DNA of 5,409 bases from DATAFT01 sp035544635. Its GTDB lineage: Bacteria; Acidobacteriota; Thermoanaerobaculia; Multivoradales; Multivoraceae. Where the stretch lies: NCBI GenBank assembly GCA_035544635.1, contig DATKDQ010000210.1:1-5409 (forward strand), in the 5' to 3' direction. The position numbers were made by a program, and so were the translations under genes. Under the pieces are notes generated by a model. It worked only from the letters and a program-made list of their open reading frames with translations, had not been told where the DNA came from and did not search any database. Of the stretch, positions 1 through 5,409 are shown one piece after another; within the stretch, counting starts at the first letter, position 1, and every line of letters starts with the position of its first letter.

Positions 1-684
1 GCCACCGTCGACTGGTCGACGGGCCGGACGATCTTCTGGGTGCAGGGACCCGGCGCCGAGGAGTGGCGGCGGCCGGAGCGCAGAGGTGTGCAGACTCGGC
101 TGCGGGTCGATCACGTCATGGCCTCGGCCGCCCTGCCTCTCCTCTTCCCAGCGGTCAAGCTGGTCAATTCGTGGCATGGCGATGGCGGCGTGCGCCTCAC
201 CACGCCGCTCGCCCCGGCGCTCCATCTCGGCGCCAGGCGCATCCTCGCCGTGTCGACCCGCTACCGCCGCAGCGCCGAGGAGGCCGCGATTCGCGAGGTC
301 GTGGGGTACCCGCCGCCGGCGCAGATCGGCGGCGTCCTGCTCAACGCGATCTTCCTCGATCAGCTCGACCACGACGCCTACCAGCTCGAGCGCATCAACC
401 GCCTGATCGTGGGGCTCGACGAGTCGCGGCGCGAGGGTCTGCGGCACATCGATCTCCTGGTGGTACGTCCGTCGCTCGACCTCGGGCGCCTGGCGAGTCA
501 GTACGAGGCGCGGATGCCGAAGGGGTTCCGCTTCCTGACCCGCGGCCTCGGAACCAGGGAGACCAAGAGCGCGGACCTCCTGAGCCTGCTGCTCTTCCAG
601 GACGATTACGTGCGGCGCCTGATCGAGATCGGCGAAGAGGACGCGCACCGCCAGCGCGACGCCGTGCTCGCCCTGCTCGGGTGA
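1..684 (+). CDS. Patatin-like phospholipase family protein, C-terminal part (5' truncated by window edge)
   Basis: This is the C-terminal 227 residues of a patatin-fold serine hydrolase, expected to cleave acyl esters of phospholipids or other lipids. The reading frame is open from base 1 and ends at TGA 682-684, so the start lies upstream of the window. Visible family hallmarks are a beta-strand segment TGRTIFWVQ (about residues 8-15 of the fragment), the conserved helix HVMASAALPLLFPAV (about residues 38-52) and the DGG motif at nt 181-189, whose Asp (fragment residue 61) is the general base of the Ser-Asp dyad in patatins. It is followed by the usual TPLAPALHLGARRILAVS stretch. The nucleophile motif GXSXG and the oxyanion glycine loop must lie in the missing N-terminal part. 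After about residue 90 comes a helical tail typical of the bacterial patatin subfamily. The neighbour downstream is another serine hydrolase 64 bases away. Family assignment is firm; the substrate is unknown. Confidence 0.88.
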   Translation, partial: ATVDWSTGRTIFWVQGPGAEEWRRPERRGVQTRLRVDHVMASAALPLLFPAVKLVNSWHGDGGVRLTTPLAPALHLGARRILAVSTRYRRSAEEAAIREVVGYPPPAQIGGVLLNAIFLDQLDHDAYQLERINRLIVGLDESRREGLRHIDLLVVRPSLDLGRLASQYEARMPKGFRFLTRGLGTRETKSADLLSLLLFQDDYVRRLIEIGEEDAHRQRDAVLALLG

Positions 685-714
685 CCCCCGGCAGCTTGCC
701 TGCTCCAGTGGGGG
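685..714 (+). other. Imperfect GC-rich inverted repeat directly after the phospholipase stop codon
   Basis: CCCCC at 685-689 can pair with GGGGG at 710-714, enclosing a small GGCA/TGCC stem (690-693 with 697-700, loop GCT) and an unpaired stretch 701-709. It begins at the base after the TGA. There is no T-tract downstream, so it is not a classical intrinsic terminator. It may slow or stop transcription leaving the phospholipase gene, or protect its 3' end. This is a structural reading by eye only. Confidence 0.25.
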
Positions 715-732
715 CGGCGCGAAGAACCGCCG

Positions 733-738
733 TAGAAT
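733..738 (+). promoter_or_regulatory. Possible -10 box just upstream of the alpha/beta-hydrolase start
   Basis: TAGAAT differs from the TATAAT consensus at one position and stands out in GC-rich surroundings. Transcription from it would begin around 744-746, only a few bases before the ATG at 749, giving a nearly leaderless mRNA. That fits the lack of any Shine-Dalgarno-like sequence in front of this gene. There is no recognisable -35 hexamer at 15-19 bases spacing and no TG extension, so support is weak. Confidence 0.3.
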
Positions 739-748
739 CGACCGCACC

Positions 749-1597
749 ATGCCATACATCGACAGCCCCGCCGCGGGCGGACGCATCCACATCTACTTCG
801 AGGACCACGGCTCCGGCGATCCCGTGGTGCTCATCGGCGGGCTCTCGAGCACGGTCGAGACCTGGGGCCGACTCGCCGAGCTCCTCGCCGAGCGCTATCG
901 CGTGATCCGTCCCGACAACCGCGGCAGTGGGCGCACGCGCGTCGAGCCCGACCAGGGCGATCGCTCGATGGCCGCCTTCGCCGAGGACGTGCGGCGGCTG
1001 CTGGACGGGCTCGGACTCGAGCGGGTGCATCTGGTCGGCGCCTCGATGGGCGGCATGATCGTCCAGCAGTTCGCCGTCACCTGGCCCGAGCGCCTGCTCT
1101 CGCTCACCGTCGCATGCTCGCACTGCGGCGGCGCCGCCGCCGTGGCAGCGGGGGAGGAGACCGTGCGCAAGCTGGTCGCGGCTTCGTCGGGCGGCGCCGA
1201 GGCGGTGAGGAGCGGCCTCGAGGTGGTGGCACACCCCGACTCCTTCGCGCGGCGCAGCGACGTTCTCGACTACTACCAGTGGACGAAGGAGACCTGGCCC
1301 CACCCGGCGGAGGAGATCCAGCGGCGCATGGCGGCAATCGGCCAGTACGACGTTTCGGAGGCGATCCGGTCGCTCCGCGTGCCGGCGCTGGTCATCACCG
1401 GCGCTCAGGACATCCTGGTGCCGGTCGAGAACTCGCGCCGCATCGCCGAGCGCATCCCCGGGGCGCGCCTCGCGTTGGTCGAGGAGGGAGCGCACATCTT
1501 CTTTCTGGAGCAGCCCGAGGCGGTGGCCCGGGAGCTCGACGCGCACTTCGCCGCGGCGAAGGCCGCCGGCGGTGAGGCGGCGGCGAGCGCTCGGTAG
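749..1597 (+). CDS. Alpha/beta-hydrolase fold protein (esterase/lactonase-like)
   Basis: A complete 282-residue hydrolase of the AB_hydrolase_1 type, a cytosolic enzyme by appearance (no signal peptide or membrane segment). The full catalytic set is visible: the nucleophile elbow GASMGG with Ser99, the acid Asp221 in ITGAQD, and the base His249 in EEGAHIFF. The early loop is LIGGLSS (residues 28-34), where the common HG of the oxyanion region reads GG. PDNRGSG (55-61) is the usual strand-4 motif. Residues about 125-200 form a helical cap domain that would set specificity. Length and layout match the enol-lactonase/esterase/haloperoxidase-like group, but this fold covers so many reactions that no substrate can be named. 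ATG at 749 is chosen because the beta-strand pattern begins directly after it. No Shine-Dalgarno is seen upstream. It lies 64 bases after the phospholipase gene on the same strand, which suggests but does not prove a shared lipid-related role. Confidence 0.93.
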   Translation: MPYIDSPAAGGRIHIYFEDHGSGDPVVLIGGLSSTVETWGRLAELLAERYRVIRPDNRGSGRTRVEPDQGDRSMAAFAEDVRRLLDGLGLERVHLVGASMGGMIVQQFAVTWPERLLSLTVACSHCGGAAAVAAGEETVRKLVAASSGGAEAVRSGLEVVAHPDSFARRSDVLDYYQWTKETWPHPAEEIQRRMAAIGQYDVSEAIRSLRVPALVITGAQDILVPVENSRRIAERIPGARLALVEEGAHIFFLEQPEAVARELDAHFAAAKAAGGEAAASAR

Positions 1598-1655
1598 GAT
1601 TCGCGCGGATTCGGTCCGCTCGGACGCCCAGACTGCGGTCGGGGACCTGGTGTGC
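1598..1655. other. Convergent intergenic gap between hydrolase and aldolase genes
   Basis: The two convergent genes end 58 bases apart. The gap holds a 5-bp perfect stem GCGGA (1605-1609) and TCCGC (1615-1619) around the loop TTCGG, with no T-tract on either strand. It could help end transcription from one or both sides, but the stem is short and an alternative GTCCG/CGGAC pairing competes with it. I do not call it a terminator. Confidence 0.3.
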
Positions 1656-2690
1656 TCAGACCGCGATCTTCTCCATCTTCGGCTCGTAGCGCCCGTGGCG
1701 CGCCGCGCCGTTGAGCTTGGCGCGGTGACGGAAGGCGCGCTGGGCCGCCTCGCGGTTGGCCGCGTTGCCCTTCCACGCCGCGAGCGCTGACGCCTGGAGC
1801 GCCCGGCCATAGGAGAAGCTGATCTGCCAGGGCATCGGCCCGAGGCGGTTCATGGCGTCGAGGTTCGCCGTCGCCTCCTCCTCGCTCTGGCCGCCCGAGA
1901 GGAAGACGATCCCGGGCAGGGCGGCGGGCACGCAGCGCAGGAAGCAGTCGACGGTCGCGCGCGCCACCTCTTCGGGGCTCGCCTGCTTCGGATGCTTCTT
2001 GCCGGGCACCACCATGTTGGGCTTGAGCAGGATGGCCTTGAGCGGCACGCGGTGCTCGTAGAGTTGCGCGAACACCTTGCGCAGAGTGCGCTCGGTCACC
2101 ATGAAGCAGGTCTCGAGCGAGTGGTCGCCGTCCATCAGCACCTCGGGCTCGACGATCGGGACCAGGCCTTCCTCCACCGCGAGCGCGGCGTAGCGAGCCA
2201 GCCCGTGCGCGTTGGCGTCGAGAGCAAGGTCGCTCGGCAGCCCCTTCCTTCCGTCGATGTCGGTCACCGCGCGCCACTTGGTGAAGGTGGCGCCGAGCTC
2301 GCGGTACTCGGCGCAGCGCTCGCGCAGCCGGTCGAGCCCTTCGGTCACCTTCTCTCCCGGCGCGAAGGGCAGCGGCTTCGCCCCCTGGTCGACCTTGATG
2401 CCGGGGAGGATCTCCCGCTCGCGCAACACCTGGGCGAACGGCTTGCCGTCGCTCGATCTCTGGCGCAGCGTCTCGTCGTAGAGGATCACGCCGCTGATGA
2501 ACTCCTCGACCCCCGGGGTGGAGAAGAGCAGGTCGCGGTAGGCGCGGCGGTTGTCCTCGGTCGATTCGAGCGCGATCGAATCGAACCGCTTCTTGATCGT
2601 TCCGGTCGACTCGTCCGCCGCGAGGATGCCCTTGCCCGGCGCGACCAGCTGCTGCGCGATCGACTGCAGATCGTGAATCGTCGTCGTCAT
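1656..2690 (-). CDS. Class I fructose-bisphosphate aldolase
   Basis: A complete 344-residue Schiff-base (class I) aldolase that reversibly splits fructose 1,6-bisphosphate into dihydroxyacetone phosphate and glyceraldehyde 3-phosphate in the cytosolic glycolysis/gluconeogenesis pathway. It resembles the animal/plant-type enzyme rather than the metal-dependent class II or the DhnA-type class I. Compared from memory with rabbit muscle aldolase (rabbit numbering in brackets), the active-site residues are all present: Asp26 in ILAADES (D33), Lys99 in GIKVDQG (K107), Lys138 and Arg140 in FTKWR (K146, R148), Glu181 and Glu183 in VEPEV (E187, E189), the Schiff-base Lys223 in LLKPNMV (K229), Ser265 in SGGQSEEEA (S271) and Arg296 in SYGRALQAS (R303). 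It is shorter than the 363-residue rabbit enzyme and lacks the C-terminal tyrosine tail, ending MEKIAV. The ATG at 2690 has GGAG seven bases upstream. It lies 69 bases after the glycosyltransferase on the same strand. Confidence 0.97.
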   Translation of the reverse strand: MTTTIHDLQSIAQQLVAPGKGILAADESTGTIKKRFDSIALESTEDNRRAYRDLLFSTPGVEEFISGVILYDETLRQRSSDGKPFAQVLREREILPGIKVDQGAKPLPFAPGEKVTEGLDRLRERCAEYRELGATFTKWRAVTDIDGRKGLPSDLALDANAHGLARYAALAVEEGLVPIVEPEVLMDGDHSLETCFMVTERTLRKVFAQLYEHRVPLKAILLKPNMVVPGKKHPKQASPEEVARATVDCFLRCVPAALPGIVFLSGGQSEEEATANLDAMNRLGPMPWQISFSYGRALQASALAAWKGNAANREAAQRAFRHRAKLNGAARHGRYEPKMEKIAV

Positions 2691-2697
2691 GGTGATG

Positions 2698-2701
2698 CTC
2701 C
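2698..2701 (-). promoter_or_regulatory. Shine-Dalgarno site of the aldolase gene
   Basis: On the minus strand GGAG lies seven bases before the ATG at 2688-2690, the usual spacing. It supports that ATG as the aldolase start. It is the clearest ribosome binding site preceding an annotated first ATG in the window. Confidence 0.65.
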
Positions 2702-2724
2702 GCGTCGTTGCCGATGAAGAGAAA

Positions 2725-2730
2725 ATGATA
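2725..2730 (-). promoter_or_regulatory. Candidate -10 box for the aldolase gene
   Basis: TATCAT on the minus strand (one mismatch to TATAAT) sits in the only clearly AT-rich patch of the 69-base gap between the glycosyltransferase and aldolase genes. Transcription would start near 2718, leaving a leader of about 28 bases that contains the Shine-Dalgarno site. A TTGGAT hexamer (2744-2749) resembles a -35 box, but its 13-base spacing is too short for a standard sigma-70 promoter. The aldolase could thus have its own promoter in addition to read-through from upstream. The call rests on base composition and one hexamer. Confidence 0.35.
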
Positions 2731-2759
2731 CCGCGCGTCGAGAATCCAACTGGTCTGGG

Positions 2760-4499
2760 TCACAGCTCCGCTTCCCATACCGGGCCGCCGAGCGCCGAGG
2801 CGCCGGCCACCCCCAGCACGTGCGGCTCGATCCGCAGGCGCGCCCTTCCGAGCGGCCGCCGGACTTCGAGCAGGAGCGCGGTCTCCTCGCCAGGCTCGAG
2901 GTCGACCGGCAGCGGCGGCCAGGGACGGCCGGCGAGCAGGTCGCGGCCGCCGTCGCCGGGCGCGCCTCCGCTCCGATCGCGGCCGCCGGATGCACCGGTC
3001 GTCCCCTCCTCGGTCTGCAGCCTCACCTCGAACGCGATGCCGCCGTCGCCCCGGGTGCCGGCGAGCCAGCGGACGCGACCGTTGTTGCGAACGCGAAGCA
3101 CGAGCCGCCGCAGCGCTCCTTCGGGCCACGGAGCCTGCGCGCCCTCGAGGTAGAGCTCGCCGTCGATTGCGCCCCAGGTCAAAGTCGAAGGCGGCCGCGG
3201 CGCGGCGGCCTGCGGCGCCCCCGCCGGAAGCTCCGCGAGCTCGCCGCAGGCGTCGGCGATCGCGCCCGCGGCGCGCGCCGGGTCGTGCTCGCGCCGGACG
3301 TGCTCGCGCGCCCGCCGGCCCAGCGCTGCGAGCGCGCCAGAGTCGGCGAGCAGCGCGCGCGCGGTGGCCGCGATGGCCTCGACCTCACCCTCGCCGATCG
3401 GGACGTGCGCCACGCAGTCGCGCGGCAGGTCGGTGAACTGGGCGTAGTCCGAGACCAGAGTGGGGCGGCCCATGGCGAGCAGGCGCAGCAGCGAGGCCGA
3501 GGTCTCGCCCGCCGTCGGGTAGCGCAGGTTGACGCAGAGATCGGCCGCAGCCATCGCCTGCGCGAGCGCGTCGCGCTCCAGAAAACCGGTGAGGTGCAGG
3601 CGATCGGCGACCCCGTGCTCGCGCGCCAGGCGCTCGAGATCGAGCTCGCGCGCGACCGCCCCCACGACCAGGAAATGCACGTCCCGCAGCTCGGTGCGAG
3701 CGAGCGCAGCGATCACGACATCGGTGCGCTTGATCGGCGTCTGAAACCCGAACGAGCCGAGGACCGGCGCCTGCTCGGGGATGCCGAGGCGCCGCCGCGC
3801 CTCTGCCCGCAGCGCAGGGTCGACCTCCGGCTCGAGCGGCATCGGCATCGGCACCACGCGGACCTCGACGCCGGGCGCCTCCTCGAGGAGCTGTTCTCTC
3901 GCCCACCGGCTGTGGACCAGGACGCCGCGCTGGCGCCGCGCCAGGCGCGCGTTGCACGCCAGCGCGAACAGGCAGGCCGTGCCGTAGGCGCCCCAGCGCG
4001 GCGGCTCCGCCACCGCGGCTCCCATCCAACCATGGTCGAACGCGAGCCACTCGCGATACGGCTCGATCTCTCCCCGCGCCAGCGTGCGCTCGATCAGCAG
4101 ATGGTGGAGGAAGAGGTCGTGAAGGGTGACGATGCCGGGGCGGCGCAGCGCCAGCTCGAGGATGCGCTCGTGGTAGACGTTGTTCCCTATCTGGTAGAAG
4201 GGAAGCCTTCCACCCTCGCCCGCCGAGTCCTCGGAGACCGGATGGAACCGTTCGACGATCTCGGGCGAGACCTCCTGACCGTCGACGCGCACCAGCCGTA
4301 CGTCGCAGCGCCGCTCGAGCTCGGGCAGGAGATCGATGGTGTAGTCGGCGATGCCGGTGCGCACCGGCGGCAGCGGGGAGACCAGATCCAGCGCGAGACG
4401 GCGCCAGGGCGCGCCTCGCTCCGCTCCCGTCGCGGTCACCGGCGTTCTCGTCAACGGCTCACCCCGGAAGGAGCTCCGGCAGGCGGCTGACATCGGCAT
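2760..4499 (-). CDS. GT4-type glycosyltransferase with C-terminal beta-rich domain
   Basis: A predicted GT-B-fold, retaining glycosyltransferase of 579 residues as drawn, probably cytosolic or membrane-peripheral and acting in polysaccharide, glycolipid or protein glycan synthesis. The N-terminal Rossmann half (about 36-215) opens with SPLPPVRTGIADYT, the acceptor-side motif of GT4 enzymes, and contains VTLHDLFLHH (124-133). The donor half (about 245-405) contains GSFGFQTPIKRTD (248-260) with the phosphate-contacting Lys, and YPTAGETSASLLRLLAMG (327-344), the sugar-nucleotide site. There the usual EX7E pattern is altered: a GE pair at 331-332 and Arg339 where the second Glu is expected. Residues about 438-579 form an extra region with VRNNGRVRW and LEPGEETALLLEV, looking like an Ig-like beta-sandwich, split by a Gly-rich run (501-520). 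It follows prfB by 31 bases. The start is uncertain: TTG at 4454 (residue 16) has a better Shine-Dalgarno. Sugar donor and acceptor are unknown. Confidence 0.88.
   Translation of the reverse strand: MPMSAACRSSFRGEPLTRTPVTATGAERGAPWRRLALDLVSPLPPVRTGIADYTIDLLPELERRCDVRLVRVDGQEVSPEIVERFHPVSEDSAGEGGRLPFYQIGNNVYHERILELALRRPGIVTLHDLFLHHLLIERTLARGEIEPYREWLAFDHGWMGAAVAEPPRWGAYGTACLFALACNARLARRQRGVLVHSRWAREQLLEEAPGVEVRVVPMPMPLEPEVDPALRAEARRRLGIPEQAPVLGSFGFQTPIKRTDVVIAALARTELRDVHFLVVGAVARELDLERLAREHGVADRLHLTGFLERDALAQAMAAADLCVNLRYPTAGETSASLLRLLAMGRPTLVSDYAQFTDLPRDCVAHVPIGEGEVEAIAATARALLADSGALAALGRRAREHVRREHDPARAAGAIADACGELAELPAGAPQAAAPRPPSTLTWGAIDGELYLEGAQAPWPEGALRRLVLRVRNNGRVRWLAGTRGDGGIAFEVRLQTEEGTTGASGGRDRSGGAPGDGGRDLLAGRPWPPLPVDLEPGEETALLLEVRRPLGRARLRIEPHVLGVAGASALGGPVWEAEL
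4459..4465 (-). promoter_or_regulatory. Possible Shine-Dalgarno for an internal TTG start of the glycosyltransferase
   Basis: GGGGTGA on the minus strand matches the GGTGA part of the anti-Shine-Dalgarno complement. Aligned to it, the spacing to the TTG codon at 4452-4454 is about seven bases, which is optimal. Starting there would give 564 residues and remove a poorly structured 15-residue head. The first in-frame ATG at 4499 has no such site. Confidence 0.35.
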
Positions 4500-4514
4500 G
4501 CCGGCGGCGCCGGC
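4500..4514 (-). other. GC stem-loop abutting the first ATG of the glycosyltransferase
   Basis: GCCGGC at 4500-4505 and at 4509-4514 form a perfect 6-bp stem with a 3-base loop, all G-C pairs. It fills half of the 31-base gap after prfB and touches the ATG at 4497-4499. In mRNA it could hinder initiation at that ATG or attenuate transcription between the two genes. There is no T-tract. Such pairing also arises easily in GC-rich DNA. Confidence 0.3.
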
Positions 4515-4530
4515 GCGGGGCCCGTCAGCT

Positions 4531-5409
4531 TCACGGCTCCGGTCGGGTGGGGGGCTTCTGGGCGGCGTTCTTCAGGCCGGCCGCGCGGGCCGCCTGCTGG
4601 CTGCCCATCCGGGACCGCAGCCACGACTCGATCAGGAGGTCGAGGTCGCCGTCGAGCACTCGGTCGGCGTCGCCGATCTCGGTTCCCGTGCGGTGGTCCT
4701 TCACCATGCGGTAGGGATGGAGGACGTAGCTGCGGATCTGGCTGCCGAAACCGATCTCACGCTTCTCGCCCTCCCGGGCGGTCTGCTCTTCGTCCCGTTT
4801 CTGGATCTCGAGATCGTAGAGTCGAGCGCGCAGGATCTTCATCGCGGTGGCGCGGTTCTTGTGCTGGCTGCGCTCGTTCTGGCAGGTGACCACGATGTTC
4901 GTCGGCAGGTGGGTGATGCGCACCGCCGAGTCGGTCACGTTGACGTGCTGGCCGCCGGCGCCGGACGAGCGGTAGGTGTCGACGCGCAGGTCCTTGTCGA
5001 GGATCTCGATCTCCACGTCGTCGTCGATCTCGGGATAGACGTACACCGACGCGAACGAGGTGTGGCGGCGCTTGGCGGCATCGAACGGGCTGAGGCGCAC
5101 CAGGCGGTGGACGCCGTTCTCGCCGCGCAGGTAACCGTAGGCGTAGGGCCCGCGTAGCGCCAAGGTCGCGCTCTTGATGCCGGCCTCCTCGCCGTCGAGC
5201 CGATCGAGCATCTCGACCTCGAAGCCGTGGCGCTCCGCCCAGCGCAGGTACATGCGCAGGAGCATCTCCGCCCAGTCCTGCGACTCGGTGCCGCCGGCGC
5301 CCGGGTGCAGCGCCATGATCGCGCTGCGCTCGTCGTCGGGGCCCGACATCGTGAGCTCGAGCTCGAGCGCGCCGAGCTCGCCCTCGAGGCGCTCGGTGAA
5401 CTCGGCGAG
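4531..5409 (-). CDS. prfB: Peptide chain release factor 2, N-terminus outside the window
   Basis: The class I release factor that reads UGA and UAA in the ribosomal A site and triggers peptidyl-tRNA hydrolysis. The fragment has 292 residues plus TGA (4531-4533). The frame stays open past the ATG at 5349 to the window edge, encoding a Glu/Leu-rich helix, so that ATG is internal. Landmarks: PGAGGTESQDWAEM (about fragment residues 36-49), the RF2 anticodon-like tripeptide SPF at nt 5083-5091 in LVRLSPFDAAKRRHTSF, and the catalytic GGQ at nt 4948-4956 in SSGAGGQHVN. SPF rather than PXT separates it from RF1 (prfA). The body ends at VLDGDLDLLIESWLRS, where the E. coli protein nearly stops. About 25 further residues rich in Ala, Gln, Lys and Pro follow. 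By comparison with E. coli RF2 (365 residues) roughly 75-80 N-terminal residues are missing, including the region where many prfB genes carry a programmed +1 frameshift, which cannot be judged here. Confidence 0.96.
   Translation of the reverse strand, partial: LAEFTERLEGELGALELELTMSGPDDERSAIMALHPGAGGTESQDWAEMLLRMYLRWAERHGFEVEMLDRLDGEEAGIKSATLALRGPYAYGYLRGENGVHRLVRLSPFDAAKRRHTSFASVYVYPEIDDDVEIEILDKDLRVDTYRSSGAGGQHVNVTDSAVRITHLPTNIVVTCQNERSQHKNRATAMKILRARLYDLEIQKRDEEQTAREGEKREIGFGSQIRSYVLHPYRMVKDHRTGTEIGDADRVLDGDLDLLIESWLRSRMGSQQAARAAGLKNAAQKPPTRPEP

Noticed and set aside
63..905. 280-codon plus-strand open frame running from the phospholipase into the hydrolase
   Set aside because: It is Arg/Pro/Ala rich with no motifs and out of frame with both recognised proteins. 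It does not indicate a frameshifted fusion.
1605..1619. Bidirectional terminator in the convergent gap
   Set aside because: The stem is only 5 bp, has a competing fold and lacks a T-tract on either strand. It is mentioned as a hairpin in the gap but not called a terminator.
395..1810. 471-codon minus-strand open frame across the phospholipase, hydrolase and aldolase ends
   Set aside because: It crosses three genes with clear family motifs and has low-complexity Arg/Ala/Gly composition, so it is a GC-driven spurious frame.
1405..3129. 574-codon minus-strand open frame overlapping the aldolase in another frame
   Set aside because: It is an Arg/Ala-rich out-of-frame shadow. The aldolase frame carries all catalytic residues.
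2820..4490. Long 556-codon open frame on the plus strand opposite the glycosyltransferase
   Set aside because: Its translation is Arg/Ala/Leu/Asp rich without recognisable motifs. It is the antisense shadow of a real gene in GC-rich DNA where stop codons are rare.
5347..5349. ATG as the start of prfB
   Set aside because: The frame continues upstream to the window edge with a Glu/Leu helix in the position of RF2 domain 1, and about 20 visible plus more missing residues are needed to match RF2 length.
5350..5405. Repeated GAGCTC/CTCGAG units near the right edge
   Set aside because: They are explained by Glu-Leu codons (GAG, CTC) in the amphipathic helix of RF2 rather than by a regulatory repeat.

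Overview
The window is a gene-dense piece of a high-GC bacterial chromosome with strong G/C bias at third codon positions. It looks like ordinary core and metabolic genome. I see no transposase, integrase, CRISPR array, tRNA or rRNA gene. The lineage cannot be fixed from the sequence. The combination of a eukaryote-like class I fructose-bisphosphate aldolase, a standard RF2 and a GC-rich GT4 glycosyltransferase would suit Acidobacteriota, Myxococcota or a similar high-GC Gram-negative group; this is inference.

Layout: two genes read rightwards on the left, and three read leftwards on the right, converging near position 1600-1655. From the left these are the C-terminal part of a patatin-like phospholipase (1-684, start outside the window), a complete alpha/beta-hydrolase (749-1597), a 58-base convergent gap, a complete class I aldolase (1656-2690, minus), a GT4-type glycosyltransferase with a C-terminal beta-rich extension (2760-4499, minus), and most of peptide chain release factor 2, prfB (4531-5409, minus, N-terminus outside the window). 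No gene-free stretch exceeds 70 bases.

How the genes relate: the left pair are both predicted serine hydrolases of the lipase/esterase world and could be co-expressed, but a hairpin plus a possible -10 box between them may separate their transcription. On the right, prfB and the glycosyltransferase are 31 bases apart and probably share a transcript. The aldolase has a good Shine-Dalgarno sequence and an AT-rich promoter-like patch in its 69-base leader, so it may be partly independent. The aldolase serves glycolysis/gluconeogenesis, RF2 terminates translation at UGA and UAA, and the glycosyltransferase probably works on a surface polysaccharide or glycan. No functional thread joins all three.

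I did not find a convincing undescribed system. The most interesting points are the domain architecture and non-canonical EX7E motif of the glycosyltransferase, and the conflict between its first ATG (abutted by a GC hairpin, no Shine-Dalgarno) and a downstream TTG with a well-placed Shine-Dalgarno.
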